Below, piece after piece: positions 19,095 through 30,769 of a stretch of DNA of 64,000 nt. A program made the position numbers and the translations under genes. This DNA comes from Cristatella mucedo. Lineage: Eukaryota > Bryozoa > Phylactolaemata > Cristatellidae. The notes beneath the pieces are model-generated. The model was not told the DNA's origin. It ran no database searches and saw only the letters and a program-made list of their open reading frames with translations. Position 1 is the stretch's first letter. Each line of letters begins with the position of its first letter. The stretch covers positions 62,001 through 126,000 of the forward strand of contig WPIO01000253.1 of assembly GCA_009760855.2 (NCBI GenBank). The letters are read 5' to 3'.

Positions 19095-19825
19095 CCTTTG
19101 CTCCCCGCGCTAGAGGGCGGCCTCGGGCGACTCCTAAGGGTGTGTAGCATATCTGAGGACAGCTCAGAAATAGTCGAAGAGAAGAAAGCAGCGGAATACC
19201 CGGAGGTACCATGGAGAAATCAGGTCAAGGTCCAGAGCTAAAGCTTCTGTCGTCAACGGTAAGCGGAGGAATGGAACAGCTAATTTGTTGTCCATACATA
19301 ACCTGACGGCACGAAGAGGCTGAAACTCATGCAGCAGTTTAGCTGGGTACGGAAGAGCCAAGGCCGACGTGGGTCTTGTAGCTCATCGTAAGAAATTTTC
19401 TGTGCAGGTCCTAGACTGGGGAACTCGCCTCCACAGTTTTTACGCAAAGACAACTACTACTCTTCTGCGTCCGACTACGGCTCCTCATTTTCAGCGGTCC
19501 TGAGCTGCTGCATCCATGCTACTCACTACGTCAATGTACTCCGACTCTGCAATGCTTCTGGCTTCTCTTTGTTGCGTGAGATTATGTCAGTTGGCAGATG
19601 AATAAGTTCCGAAAGCCAGGCTGTCAGTCCGCTATACAAAACTCTCCTGTGTAATACCTACATAGTCTTAATGGCTTTCTGGAGTCACAGGTGGAGGTAC
19701 TACGTTGGGTGCGAATTATGATTGGCCAGTTAGCCATAACATATTGCTATCTTATGTTTGATATATTGTAATTTGCATACCTAGAAATAGTCAAACCCAG
19801 ATAGGTACTATGCAAAAATGAGCCA
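19095..19825 (+). mobile_element. Rearranged LINE-2 copy (5' inversion), duplicated at 53.7 kb
   Basis: 19140-19370 reads as LINE-2 on the minus strand, then at TCATCGTAAGAAATTTTCTG it flips to plus and runs to the 3'UTR near 19720. The same flip junction is at 54110-54130. A 5' inversion is the mark of twin priming. Identity between the two loci extends outside the LINE on both sides. Confidence 0.7.
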
Positions 19826-19926
19826 CCCGACGACGGATTCAGGCTTTTCACCAGAGAAATGCTGCACAATTTTCGAAGAGTTGCAACCAGCAAACTCAGC
19901 GAGAACATAAGGTGGAAACGCAATAT

Positions 19927-20230
19927 TGTCACGCCGAAGGCTAGGCAGAGTAGGCGTAACTTACCGCTTACCGAGCGGCATAACCTACCAGCTAATGCAT
20001 TTGGGTATGCGGGTACGCCCAATGAGCTGGCCGCCACGAAACGAGCGTTCCTAGCACTGACCCACTCACCGTTACTAGAGTGAGTCGCGAGTCCGCGGCG
20101 TTAATTGGAAAGCAAGACACACGACTGGGTATTTTACTGAGCTTTATTCTCAAGCGCTCAAAGTCGCTGATCGTCTAGCTCAGTTTTATCTCCACACTCC
20201 TCACACGCTCTCAACAGCACAAGCACTCTT
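19927..20230 (+). mobile_element. LTR-B fragment
   Basis: Starts TGTCACGCCGAAGGC and follows the LTR-B sequence of 29290 for 300 bp, then is cut by the tail of a minus-strand LINE-1 (AATAATAATAATAG...). Confidence 0.8.
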
Positions 20231-21745
20231 AATAATAATAATAGTAATAATAATGCACTTGATAAATCACCATCGGAGAACTTATTCTCTTTCTAGGCGC
20301 TTTACGTTTTCTGCAAAGGGAAATGCAATTGAATGGTAAGTAAAATCATGCATGAAAAACAAACAAAATGAGTAATATGGATAGGGGTGACATGCACAGT
20401 GTCAGCATGCAAATGTGGTTAGTGGCAGCATGCACAGTGTCAGCACGCATAGGCACATCAAGGACGAATCACAGGGACCCACTAAATGCTGTCCTAAAAA
20501 GGCGTGTGTTTTAAGTTCCTTTTAAATGCGGTCAGGTCAGCTGATGTTCTAACACAGGTCGGGAGGAAGTTCCATGCTTTGGGAGCATACGAACTAAAAT
20601 CACGGTCTCCAAAGGATTAAGGGCTTGTACGAGGTATTTTTTGACTGTTGGATTCTAAAAAGCGGGTGGTACGATGCTTGGCCTGATAGGGTAGTATATC
20701 TGACAGATAGGCTGGAGCCATAGAATGAAGGGACCTAAAAGTGAGCGACAAAACCTTGAAGTCAATCCGTTGCTTGACTGGTAGCCAGTGCAGGTCGGCG
20801 AGAAGTGGAGTAATGTGGCAACTGCGAGGCTCACGACAAACGAGCCTTGCTGCAGAGTCTAGCACCAGCTGCTATCGCCTGATCGCACATGCCCGTAGGC
20901 CAGTATGCTGTGAGTTGCAGAAGTCGAGACGGGATGTCACCAATGCATGGACCAGCTTAGATGTGGTATCCTTATCTAAACAAGCCCAAATTTTTAGCAA
21001 TGTTATGTAGCTGAAAATAGGCAGAGTTGACTTTGGAGCTGATATGGTCGTCTAAAGAGAGGTCGATTTATAATATGACACCGAGATTTCGAGCTGATGC
21101 AACTGGAGATATGCTGGCAGGGCCAATTTTGAAAGTCAGCCTTTCCAATCTCTGAATCGCACTGGGTTTGGCCACAACTAGTAAGTTAGTTTTATCATGG
21201 TTTAGTTTTAGAAAAGTTGTTGCCATACATGTGTGGATGTCATCAATACATGCAGCAAGTGAGTTGAGAGAATTCGAGGTGCTCGAAGGCTGGGAGGGAT
21301 CAAAGCAAAGGTACAACTGAGTGTCATCCGAATAGAAGTGAAAGCCTACATTGTGCTTGGCAATCACATCAGCAAGAAGGAGAGTTCAGCTGGTCTGTCA
21401 CGACCCATTCCAGTGTCTTTGATAGGAATGGTAGAAGGGAGACTGGGCGGTAGTTGCTTAAGTTTTCTTGGTCTAGTGTTGCTTTCTTGAGAAGAGGCCT
21501 GAATACAGCTTTTTTGAAAGGTGCTGGGACATGAAATGAGGCTAATGACATATGAATGATGTTAGTTGTGCATGGCAGCAGCAGATCAATGCAACGTAGG
21601 AACAGGATAGTGGGAATAGGGTCCAGAGGACTTGCTGTCTTCTTTGATTGCGATGCGAACTTTAGGACTAGATCACTAGCGACCTGCTTAAATGCAGACA
21701 TTGAGGCGCAGCCGGGAACCGAGGAACAGCATTCTAGTGGGAAGG
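20231..21745 (-). mobile_element. LINE-1 copy with RT, internal deletion
   Basis: L2/CR1-group non-LTR retrotransposon; copies itself by target-primed reverse transcription. On the minus strand it runs from an N-terminal RT part (ASQSKKTASPLDPIPTILFL) to the palm motif FYSDDTQLYLCFD, the C-terminal LLADLHWLPVKQRIDFKVLS and the 3'UTR with the (TAA)n end. About 380 bp of the RT core are lost, joining TDQLNS directly to the segment before FYSDD. Other stops also occur, so it is inactive. Its 3' tail is inserted in an LTR-B fragment. Confidence 0.85.
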
Positions 21746-22508
21746 TAGACGAAAGGCATCCTCGCAGCACGCAGTTCTGGTTCGAAAAAAGGGCTCATCT
21801 TAATCGGCACCCAAATTTGATATTGCTGCTGTGCCAAGTCCCTCTTTTATCGCCAACGGACGCTGATTGACTATGAACAGTGTGCCGTGGCTTTGATGTT
21901 GCAGCTGTTGCCTATATTTGGTTGCTTCTGAAAAGACCAGTTGAGAATTGCTGACACACTCTACGCTATGAACCAGCCAACCGGAGCCTTGGGAGAACAG
22001 CAGCAGAACCTTGAACCATCCACTATTAAAAGTGAGCAAGCTCCAGGGCTTGTCGTCTGCAGGGGCTTTGAGCAATGGACGTGCGAGTTTTGCCGCATAG
22101 CATGCTTTAAAATCGACAGCTTGCCAGCCGAACAGGATGACATCCAAAAGGAACTAAATCTTTCGCATAGACTTTTTCCAGTCAGATGCATGCTAAACAA
22201 ATGGTGGTGAATGACGAATGTCGGGCAAATAAGTGTCAAAGAAACAGGAGCAGCCAGCCTAACGGGTCGAAGCTGAAGCAAGTTCATCTATCGGCTCTGC
22301 GAGGCAGATATCTCCTAAGGAGATCTCCTAGTCTCGCCCCGTGATTAGTTCCTAGTCCATTCGTTCTACTTTTTATTCGCTCCTCATTCTAGCTTATTCC
22401 TGAGTCAGCCGTGGCCTGCCGTCTGGTGACGTCAGCCGCATCAAGTTTCTCCTAGCTGAGGCTCTCGATGCCAACTTGTTGGAACAAGCAGGAAGCTCCA
22501 TAGACTGG

Positions 22509-22558
22509 TTCTCGAACATGCACGACAATGTTCTCGAAACAACAACAATGTTCTCGAA
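22509..22558. promoter_or_regulatory. Cluster of three TTCTCGAA sites
   Basis: TTCTCGAA at 22509, 22531 and 22551 with ~20-bp spacing. TTCnnGAA is the core of heat-shock elements. The paralogous block keeps three (60114, 60153, 60173). Could be chance within a simple repeat. Confidence 0.3.
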
Positions 22559-22559
22559 T

Positions 22560-23200
22560 GTGCGTGACACGTTCTCTAATGTTCTCAAACGTGGGCGACA
22601 CGTTCCCTTTAAACCGGCTGCTCTAGCTTTGCCGATGATCGGTCCATGGGGCAAGCTGTTGCAGTGCTAGCAGCTCTGAACGGCATACCGTGCAGTCATG
22701 TTGATTTCAGAGGCACCCAACCCTCAAGTCCGAGGACAAGAGAGGATGCCCAGCCTTGATGGTCTGAGCAGCCTACTGCATGTGATTTTAACTTGCTTAT
22801 TTGAAATCTTTTTTGGTGACATGCAGCCTGTTAGCAACACAATGGCATTCAATTTCTAATATATGTGAGACAAAGTGTTTTCCAACTCTAAGGAATCAGT
22901 TGAAATCATTCGAGTAGAGTGAAGAATAACAAGAAGTTCGGTATAAAAAGTATATACCCTACACCAAGCGATCTTTTTTAACTATTCACCAAGCTTACGA
23001 AACTCGAATTCAAATCCGAAATCCCTAGCTCCATATGTTGTCTGATCCTTTCGCATTTTTGTTTCCAGAAATAGTCTCAGTATTTGAGCTTACACTTACA
23101 AGCTGAATAGCCTAGAAAGAGCTTGAGTTCTCCGGGGGCACTATATCGAATGCATTATTGTAATTATAATGTAATTTTCAGTTAGCTGTGCGATATTTTT
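22560..23200. other. Non-coding part of duplicated block
   Basis: No gene seen; paralogous to 60190-61000. A LINE-1-like tail is at 23110-23180. Confidence 0.4.
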
Positions 23201-23219
23201 GGCATATAGAACACATATG

Positions 23220-24240
23220 AGGTGATGCTGCTGTAAGATCATCACCACGTGCTCGAAATTTAGGTGTCGTATACGACAGCTGCCTCAATTTTAAAAGCTT
23301 CATTTAGAAGACTGCTTCTACAGCTAGCCATCATATCCGATCCCTATCCAAGATTAGGCACTGCCTTGTACAGTGGCTTAAAAAAACTGAACTAGCTCCT
23401 TAGTTCTGTTTCGGCTTGATTTTTGCAATTTCCTTTTGGCTGGGATACCAAGGAAAGCACCTAGGCCACTGCAGCTGACTATGGATATGGCTGCATGGCT
23501 AGTCCTCAAGTCCAAGAGGTTTGAGCCCTTGTCTCCCTAGCGAAATAAGCTAGAACGGATGCCGGTTGAGCAACAGATACAGAGCAATGTTCTCAGGCTG
23601 ACCCACAAGGCCTGTCGCGGCTTGATTCCTTTGTACCTAGCTGAACTGCTGCACCAGCCTCTTCGTGCCCTAAGGTCATGTGAGGACAATAAATTACCTG
23701 TTTCATTCCTCCACTTAAAGACCGTTGGCTACAGAAGCTTCAGCTCAGCAGGTCGTAGACTGTGGAACTCGCTTCCTCAATTCTTATGCAACGACAAATA
23801 CTCTTCTCCTGCCGTATATGGCTCATGTTTTCAGCGGTCCGGAGCTGCTACTTCCAAGCTACTAACTACGTCAACCGCTTTCCTGACTGCGCTATAAAAA
23901 TTAATAATCAATCCTAGATGATTAAACAGCCTCTTTTTGAATAGTTACAGAAGAGCCTTAACGGCTGTCACCACTGCTTGCGGTGGCAATAAAGAATCAC
24001 CCACTGCAGGAATCGAACCCATGACCTCGGGACCCAGGTCGTGAAAGCAACTGCCTTACACAGTGTGCCATCACGGGTAGACTTCCTACTTTCTCTCTTG
24101 TGCATGCGACGAAGTCCGGTGGCTACCGAATGTGTACCGAAAGCAGCTTAGGGTGCGAGTGAGCTATAAAAAAAATCTCCTTTCTAACACCAGCACAATC
24201 TTTATGGCTTTGTGATGTTACAGTTTGAGATACATTCCAT
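23220..24240 (+). mobile_element. LINE-2 3' part with SINE-2 inserted
   Basis: Reading frame 23559-23897 carries GLIPLYLAELL, LRSCEDNKLPVSFLHLKTVG and LWNSLPQFL, the conserved C-terminal region after RT in L2/CR1-type LINEs. The 3'UTR appears again at 24100-24240. Between them lies a SINE-2 (minus). Inactive, 5'-truncated. Confidence 0.7.
23915..24085 (-). mobile_element. SINE-2 copy
   Basis: Minus-strand tRNA-like head with box-B CATGGGTTCGATTCCTGC and a tail ending GGCTGTTTAATCA. Other copies: 24864, 50340 (diverged), 58560, 61700, 63418. Confidence 0.7.
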
Positions 24241-24863
24241 GAAATATGCTACTGGAATGAGTAAGCCAAATAGGCTCAGATTATCAAAGGAAACCGAGCT
24301 TAATTCAAACATTGTTTCACGACTTGACGAAATAATTTTCCAGTATCTATTATTTCTAAATACAGGAGTTTCACAGTGAAAGGACTTATAGCGACCGAGA
24401 GGAAGTACGTACCTATACAACCAGGGATACATTTTCTAGGCTCAGCTTGATTAGATAGTCTTGGTGAGGCTCTTTAGTCACTGATTATCTTTAGTGTTTG
24501 ATGCGACTTAAATGTTTACAGATTTGGTGTGAAGCTTAACATAGCTGTTCCATATGTCTAAACACGAACTGAGATTGAAATTGAGCAGCTTTCAGAAGAG
24601 CACGTGCGAATAGTAGCATTTTTGTTTGGTCAACGAACAATTCAGGTAGATTTCTATCGGCCAAATCTGGCCACCGGGGTTGCTGTTCGCTATCGTTTGC
24701 GGTCCCAATGCTTTGTTTCAGTTGCTGGCATCAGGCTGCTCACTAGGCTGGCTTATTAGATGACGATCAACTAACAAGCAGTATCTGTACAGATCGCTCT
24801 AATCAAAATAAATAGCAATACACATAGACATTCTCGTCAGTAAGGCAACGCCCAATAGCTGTG

Positions 24864-25022
24864 ATGGCACACTAGGTAAGGCAGTTGCTTTGTTGACCTC
24901 GGTCCCGAGGTCGTGGGTTCGATTCCTGCGGTTGGCGATTCCTTATCACTACTGCAGGCAGTGGTGATAGCCATAAAGACTCTCCTGTCGCTATTCAAAA
25001 AATAGGCTGTTCAATCAGCAAG
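24864..25022 (+). mobile_element. SINE-2 copy
   Basis: Head with A-box-like GGCACACTAGGTAAGGCAG and B-box-like GTGGGTTCGATTCCTGC, then a hairpin-like TCACTACTGCAGGCAGTGGTGA and a tail ending AATAGGCTGTTCAATCAG. Confidence 0.75.
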
Positions 25023-25107
25023 AATTTTAACGTGTTCCTCGTGCTTCATGCTGGGGTCTGCTTGGCTATATCGCACAGCTCGTGCATGCTTGTCGTGCCA
25101 CCTTTGC

Positions 25108-25250
25108 TTATTCGGGGGAAAGGGTTAGGTGCTAGCCTTAATGAATAAGGTCGTGTGCTCAAGCCCTTTGGCATATATAAGACCCCGGCATGAGATTAAG
25201 TACTCTTAGGTTGGTATACAAACGAATAATGTATTTTATATTTTTACATT
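25108..25250 (+). mobile_element. SINE-1-related copy
   Basis: Box-B-like GTCGTGTGCTCAAGCCC, then GAGATTAAGTACTCTTAGG and an A/T tail, resembling SINE-1. Repeats at 62690-62810 and 63680-63800. Confidence 0.5.
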
Positions 25251-25364
25251 TGGAGATGTTTAGCGACATATCCGTATAGCATTGCTACAGGGAAGCATGT
25301 CCATATTTGCATTCAAAGTAGCACTTGATTTACTTGCTCTATCTCGGAGCACTGCTCTTTGCAG

Positions 25365-25604
25365 GTGAGAAGGCACAAGCGCCCTCAGACTTGAACCTGA
25401 ATGAGAAACCGATTTATTCAACGTCGGTTGTCGACGAGCAAGAGATGCAAACCTCAAAAAGCATCGGCGATGATCAGGTCGATCGTGTTGAAGAAACACC
25501 AGAAGTCAGTTGGCACGGTATCCAGGCTATTGACGTCAAGATCATGATCGAATGCTACGATAAAACCAGCTTGGCCTCCGGCCGATCAGCCAAAGTTTAC
25601 AAAG
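25365..25604 (+). CDS. Candidate exon of a protein-kinase-like gene (Gly loop)
   Basis: An exon bounded by an acceptor (CTCTTTGCAG) and a donor. The frame is open, with an acidic linker (STSVVDEQEMQ, DDQVDRVEETPEV) and ends in LASGRSAKVYKG, which fits kinase subdomain I (GxGxxxxVYKG with the first Gly changed to Ala). The donor here is GC (AAAG/GCTTGT); the paralogous exon at 63188 has GT. Joined at phase 1 to the exon at 32151 it would read VYKGICP. The LTR-A retrotransposon sits between the two, inside the intron. Kinase type unknown; the upstream exons are not found. Confidence 0.5.
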
Positions 25605-25831
25605 GCTTGTCGCCTCTGTGCTTTCGAGTCCCGGCGACAGCCTGCAGCAGTAGCAGCCATTTGTGGTGCTGCTGGCACCGATCGTCGTGTCTGATGTCCC
25701 GTTGGCAGTTTTGCTAAACGGCTATTGAAAAGGAAGTCACACTGCAGTCTTGCAGTGTGAATGAATGCGTAAAATAAGGCATGCCATGCATGTTCAGTAC
25801 CGGCGGCTGCTGCGCTTGCCGGTGCATAGTT

Positions 25832-26690
25832 TGTAACCACGCAGAGAAGCTCGTCCCCCCGGTTCTCTACCGGTGAACTGTGTGATGCAGCACTGCAGTG
25901 CTGTTAAAACACAGGCAGCCACAACTGGGTGCTGAAAGCAACAGTTTATTGCGGGCCTGTTACTAGTGGTTACACGCCGGCGAAAGTGCTTTACGCGGTG
26001 CTTTACTCACCAGAGCGACGGAGTTAACTGGGCGAAGTCCCAAAGCCCGAGTATAACCAACTACCCTGTGGGTATACCAGGCGCGTACCGGACCGACGGA
26101 GTTAACAGTGCGGACTTCCGAAGCCAGCGTATAATAAACTATCCTATGCATGCGTCGCTAGCTATTGTCCCAACCCTAAAGGCGGCCGCTACAGCACCCA
26201 AATATACGAGCAGCTAACTGAGTAACCGGAAGAACACAACTGCACAGTATAAGTTGCACTTAGATGTCCGTCGCTGTAGGTCTGTCTCTCGTGCTCTCGA
26301 AGCGAAGTCTCTGATCGACTACCAAAGCAGCAGCCCCGAGCTCTGTCAGTCGTCTCATTATATTCTCTATCCTCTCAACTCCTGATCTCTCGCTCAGCTG
26401 CTATTTCTACTTCAGCATATTAGTCAGTGCACATCCTGACCGCAACGCCTGCACCAGGCTTCATTTTAACTTTAGCTGGTAGACCAGGAGCTGGGCCTGC
26501 ACTAGGTGTCCTAGTCGAACCCACTAAGACAACCACATTATTTGCTCCATCTCCTAACCGCATCACCTGCATAAAGCTCTATTCTATCATGAGCTAGGTG
26601 GATCTGGAGCTGGGTCTGTACTAGGCGCCCTAGTCGACCCCCTAAGGCAAGGGCTACCATTGTGGCTAAGCTGAGAGCTGCACCAGTGCA
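25832..26690 (-). repeat. LTR-A 3' LTR (859 bp)
   Basis: Plus-strand ends TGTAACCACG and CCAGTGCA. Closely similar to the other LTR but about 40 bp shorter, because that one has an internal duplication. Confidence 0.85.
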
Positions 26691-26861
26691 TTACTCACTT
26701 TCCTCGAGAGATAGAGAGAACCTCGTATCTGATCAGTCCGGGGTCCGGTGTTAAAAAACCCACTTGCCCAAGTGGAAAAAAGTATGGAGTCCCTCAATGG
26801 ACTGGTCTGACACTTTGGCCCTTCCGGGTTGGTGTTAATGCAACGCTCCCGAGGATTTGCA

Positions 26862-28035
26862 TTAGCACAACATATATCGATATCTAAGATTAGGCCTATG
26901 CTCGCGGTCGCGGCGCTGCAAATGGTATAGGTTATCCTCATGCACAGCTGAAGAACAGCTGTCGTCGTCTCGCGGGTCGCCCTGCCGCTCGCCCAGAGGG
27001 CGGGTACTCAGAGGTGTCACTCTGCCTTCAGCTATGCCATGTGTAGAGGCACTGGTAGAGTGATCTCTCCGTGTAGATGGCTCCGGCGGAACCGAATCGT
27101 CACCGGGAAACTTTGGTGGAGCCGGGTCTACAGCTGGCGGCGTCCCAACCGAGAACCTGTTAACCGTGGGAATGCTCGCATCCAAGCCGGTTGGCCGTGG
27201 TTGATGTGGACGAATCCGAGGCTTCGGCGTCGGTTTATCGTCACCTGCAACTGAAACATTTGCATTAGTTTTGCCCACTATGCCTAGCTGCGCATCCACC
27301 AGCTTCGGCAAACTTCTGTGCCTGACCGTAGCTCGGTGCTTCTGTTGTGGCGGAGCTAAAGCCTCCGAGTGACGCACCAGTGGTAGCTGATGGTCACCCA
27401 CCTGCACGGTTCCGCGCCCATAGTCGTAGGTGACCGGCGGCAGGGAGACAAGAAAGTCAATTCCCAGCAGTAGCGGCTGCAGAGACTCGGCGGTGACATA
27501 AAATTGGTGCTTGCAGGTGATGCCTCCCACTTGCACGCTTGCTGTCACGGCCCCTATTATAGGCAGGGAAGAACCCGTGATACTGGACGCCAGAACTGAC
27601 TCTATCGACAAGGAAAGGCACAGCTTTAGGGCAAAAGAGGCTGCCATCAGGGAGATATTGGCACCTGTGTCCCACAGTCCGGTAACCAGCACATCATTCA
27701 CCACCACCGGTGCCAGAGTGTGCGGTGCATGGACACTGGTGTCCACGACTTCCTGCCTCCTCGAAGCCGGCGGTAGTGGCTCCTGTTGTGGCAGGGCCAA
27801 TCGAGCTTCCCGTAAGCCGTAGTCATGAAGGCCGAAAACCACTCTCAGAGGCCTGGTAAGCCCTGGGATAGGTATGGACGCCTGTCGAGAGCGAAGGTGC
27901 CCAACTAACCGAAGCACGGCCCACGTACCCACTCGGACCAAGAGAGCCGGGCGCCACTGACCCGAATGGTCGCCGACCGCCCGAGTGTGGCCGTGAACCC
28001 TCCCGACTGGGGTGTGCGAGCCCGTACTCTCTGTG
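26862..28035 (-). pseudogene. LTR-A aspartic protease region
   Basis: Processes the Gag polyprotein in retroelements. LWDTGANISLM carries the catalytic DTGA (near 27670), then ITCKHQFYVT and LLGIDFL, the flap/hydrophobic motif that follows in the retropepsin fold. The open frame continues C-terminally with a Pro-rich tail (TPKPRIRPHQPRP, TGLDASIPT). The first residues of the longest frame come from a LINE-2 piece (28036-28165) and are not part of the gene. No RT motif follows. No in-frame stop in the protease domain itself. Confidence 0.75.
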
Positions 28036-28165
28036 ACTTCAATGTAATGCAATGTAATGTAATGTATCTCCGTCAGCCACTCCACAAAGTCATAAAGACC
28101 ATGTGGGTGTTACGCAGGAAAATGTTTGTATAGCGCACTCACAGCCTAAGCGGCTTTCAATAAGC
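28036..28165 (-). mobile_element. LINE-2 3' end inserted in LTR-A
   Basis: TCAATGTAATGCAATGTAAT then GTATCTCCGTCAGCCACTCC, the reversed LINE-2 3' end with its ACATT repeats. TTCAAT flanks it on both sides (a 6-bp duplication at most). Confidence 0.75.
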
Positions 28166-30712
28166 CGACCCGTACTGGGTCGTTCAGCCACGTCCTGCGT
28201 CCACCCATCTATCCCTGTAGCCCATGGCAGCCTGCACCCGGCAGTCGGGCCACCGAGTGTTCTGTAGGAATGGCGTACCTCGCGGCTGATACGACTGCTT
28301 TGTGGCGGGTTCGAGGGTTCCCCACAGACCCTTGGCAAACAGGTCACACACCTGGGTCATTTGCCCGGCCAATGCATCCACCTTACTCTCTATATCGTTC
28401 GAAATGGGGGCCCTATCTCTTCCGGATGGGTATGGCAGCCTTGGTCTCCGGCGTGCCTGGCGGAAGAAGCCCTGCGACTAAAGAAGCGAGGGTTGGCTTC
28501 GCATCTTTCAGCGAAAGCTAGGGCCTCGTCTAGGCAGGCACAGTCTTTAGCAAAGACGGCGTCGCTAATGTCGGGATGAAGGCCTCAGTATCTACAGGGT
28601 GTCTACAGAAGTCGTAAACGCTTTGCCAAGCGCCCTGGCGACAACCGTGTAGGGCCCCGCGGCGAGCAGCATCGCGACACACGCCAGCGGTGAACGTTCG
28701 CACCAGTTCAGCTTTCATTTCCTCGAATGTACATCGTTGGCCTGGCTCAGCTCAGAGCCGTTCATAGACCGAGCGATATACGTCGAGCGCTCGGCCGCGA
28801 GACTATGCCCCCAAACGAAACAGCTGAAGGTCCGGAGACGATCCGCAGGACCTAGAAAGCACCTCGTAATCGCCGATCCATCGTGGGAAGGAGTCCGTCA
28901 TGTCTCCCCCCGGAGAGGTGCCAGTGTCAGTGGTGAGGCCTCTAGGCTCCCGTCAAACGCGGCTGCGGTTTCGGGCACAACGAATATCTGGCTCGGCAAT
29001 GCCGGCTCAGCCTTGCGAGGAGCCTGCTCAGCACGCCGGCTAGGGATTGCTCGGGCGTAGTCCTGCTCAAGCCGCCGGCGAGAAAGTAAGGGCGGCGCCC
29101 GAGTGAGCCTGTGCGTTTTCGGCATGGCTTACCCGACGCAGGGTTAGTGGAAAAAGGCTCAGCGCCAGGTGGAAGAAGGATAGCGGTTGTGGCGGAGCGA
29201 CTCCTGCCGGGCACGTCGTAACGTACAGTGGGTCGAAAAGTGGTGGGCGCAGCGGACCCTCCAGGCGCAGTAAGGGACCGACTGAGTACTGTAACGCCGA
29301 AGGCTCGGCGGAGTAAGCTTGACCTGCCGCTTACCTAGCGGCGTAGCCTATCGCCTAATGCCGTTCGGTGCGCGCCTACGCGCAATAATCTGGCCGCCAC
29401 GAAACGAGCGTTTCTGGCTCTGACCTGCTTACCGTTACTAAACGGGGTCGTGAGTCCGCGGCGTGAATTGGAAAGCGAGACACACACATTGGGGATTTTA
29501 CTGAACTTTATTCGCAAGCGCACAAAGTCGCTGCGCGTCTAGTTCAGCTTTATCTCCACACTCCTCGCACGTTCTCAGCTACACCAACACTCTTGCGGAG
29601 GGAATACTCCTCCACACTAAGCGCGACCCGGACCCTAAACCCTAACCGGTGAACTAGGAATCCGTTCCCACCTGTGCCGAGGGAATACCCCAAACACGCC
29701 AACTACGTCTAGCTCGCACCGGCAAATCACTATGCCGAGACCACGTGCTAGCGCGCACACACAAAACACGAAAGAAACACAAAATACAAAAGAACACACA
29801 AAATGCCAGCTCGGGCGTGATGCGACCGCATTCGGTGGGGTTCCACCGAATCCTCCTAGCGCGCTGTCTCGTCCTGTTCCGTCAATCGCTGGCGAACAGC
29901 CCGCCCTCCTCCCTCGCTTCCAGAGAAAACGAGTCCGACGGCGGAGCCGGACCAAAGACAGAAGACCACAGACAAAAAGACACGAGGCAAAAGACCCAGA
30001 GCGAGCGTCGCTCGACTCTTAAATACTTTGCTGAGACAATGGGGCAAGAGCTTAGGGGTATTGGGCCCGGACACCTTGGCCCATTACGGAAAGGAATGAC
30101 TACCGTTCCCAGGCCACTGGCAGGGCACCTCGGTCCAGCTTGAATGGCGAATGGGTTCCAGATGCTTCTTTCTTGGGAAGAGGGAAGGCGGGGGTTGACA
30201 GGCCAGCCAACATCTATCAGCAGCTTCCGCGAGTATCGGACCAATTCTAAAGGCCGAATCGCCGCTGCTCGTCTCCGAGCTTCCTGGCCTGCTCCTAAGC
30301 GCTTCCTCTCTAACCGCACTGACACTCCTCTCTGGCTCACTGCTCCAGGACAAAGGGGCTCTAGCCCGCCGCCGAACAGCTCTTGTTAGCGCTAAAATTC
30401 AGCCAAAGCCAGCAGGGCGCTACAGTACTGCGACGGCAAATGAAGTACGGTGGGAGCGACGTGTGGCGCGGCTGGCGGAGTGCCGGTCGGCGGCAAAGCT
30501 ACCGACCCGGCTGGTGTGTCGGCGCTGGGACGCCTGACCCGCCAAGCCACCGCCGCGCGTAGCTGAGCGTTCTCTTCCTCAAGCACGCATAAACGCTCAG
30601 TCAAATCGCCACTGATCGAAGCAAAAATAGCACGATCGTTTAGGCTCGCCTGCAGGATGTCGAACGCTCGGCCGGAGGTATTCGATAGCTCCGAACAGTT
30701 AAGCCACGCCAT
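28166..30712 (-). pseudogene. LTR-A gag, split by a solo LTR
   Basis: Start MAWLNCSELSNTSGRAFDIL at 30712 (minus), with a coiled-coil-like stretch LTERLCVLEEENAQLRAAV. A solo LTR-B splits it at 30424. Beyond the solo LTR the frame continues with FPRWIGDYEVLSRS and EEMKAELVRTFTAGV, the pattern of the Ty3/gypsy capsid region. It carries several stops and shifts. No clear zinc knuckle seen. Inactive. Confidence 0.6.
29290..30424 (+). mobile_element. LTR-B solo LTR (1135 bp) nested in LTR-A gag
   Basis: TGTAACGCCGAAGG ... CAGGGCGCTACA with GTAC on both sides (29286-29289 and 30425-30428). No internal region, so it is a solo LTR left by recombination. Other LTR-B pieces: 19927-20230, 45330-45901 and, reversed, 51935-53363. 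Confidence 0.9.
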
Positions 30713-30755
30713 TCCCACGTCCAATCAAGAAGGCTGCAAGTGTTTTGAATCAAAA

Positions 30756-30769
30756 GCAGGGTCACCAAA
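30756..30769 (-). other. LTR-A primer binding site
   Basis: Minus-strand TTTGGTGACCCTGC just after the 5' LTR. TGGTGACCC is a common start of tRNA-complementary PBS in Ty3/gypsy elements. Confidence 0.55.

Larger units (their letters stand above)
21825..25650 (+). repeat. Left copy of a 3.8-kb duplicated block
   Basis: Collinear with 59418-63225, same strand, with many small differences and a few insertions (a SINE-2 here at 24864; an AT-rich expansion there at 60760). It includes LINE-2, SINE-2 and the kinase-like exon. Confidence 0.8.

Noticed and set aside
29635-30389. Several overlapping frames of 70-150 codons
   Set aside because: They lie inside the solo LTR-B and differ between its copies; LTR sequence, not genes.
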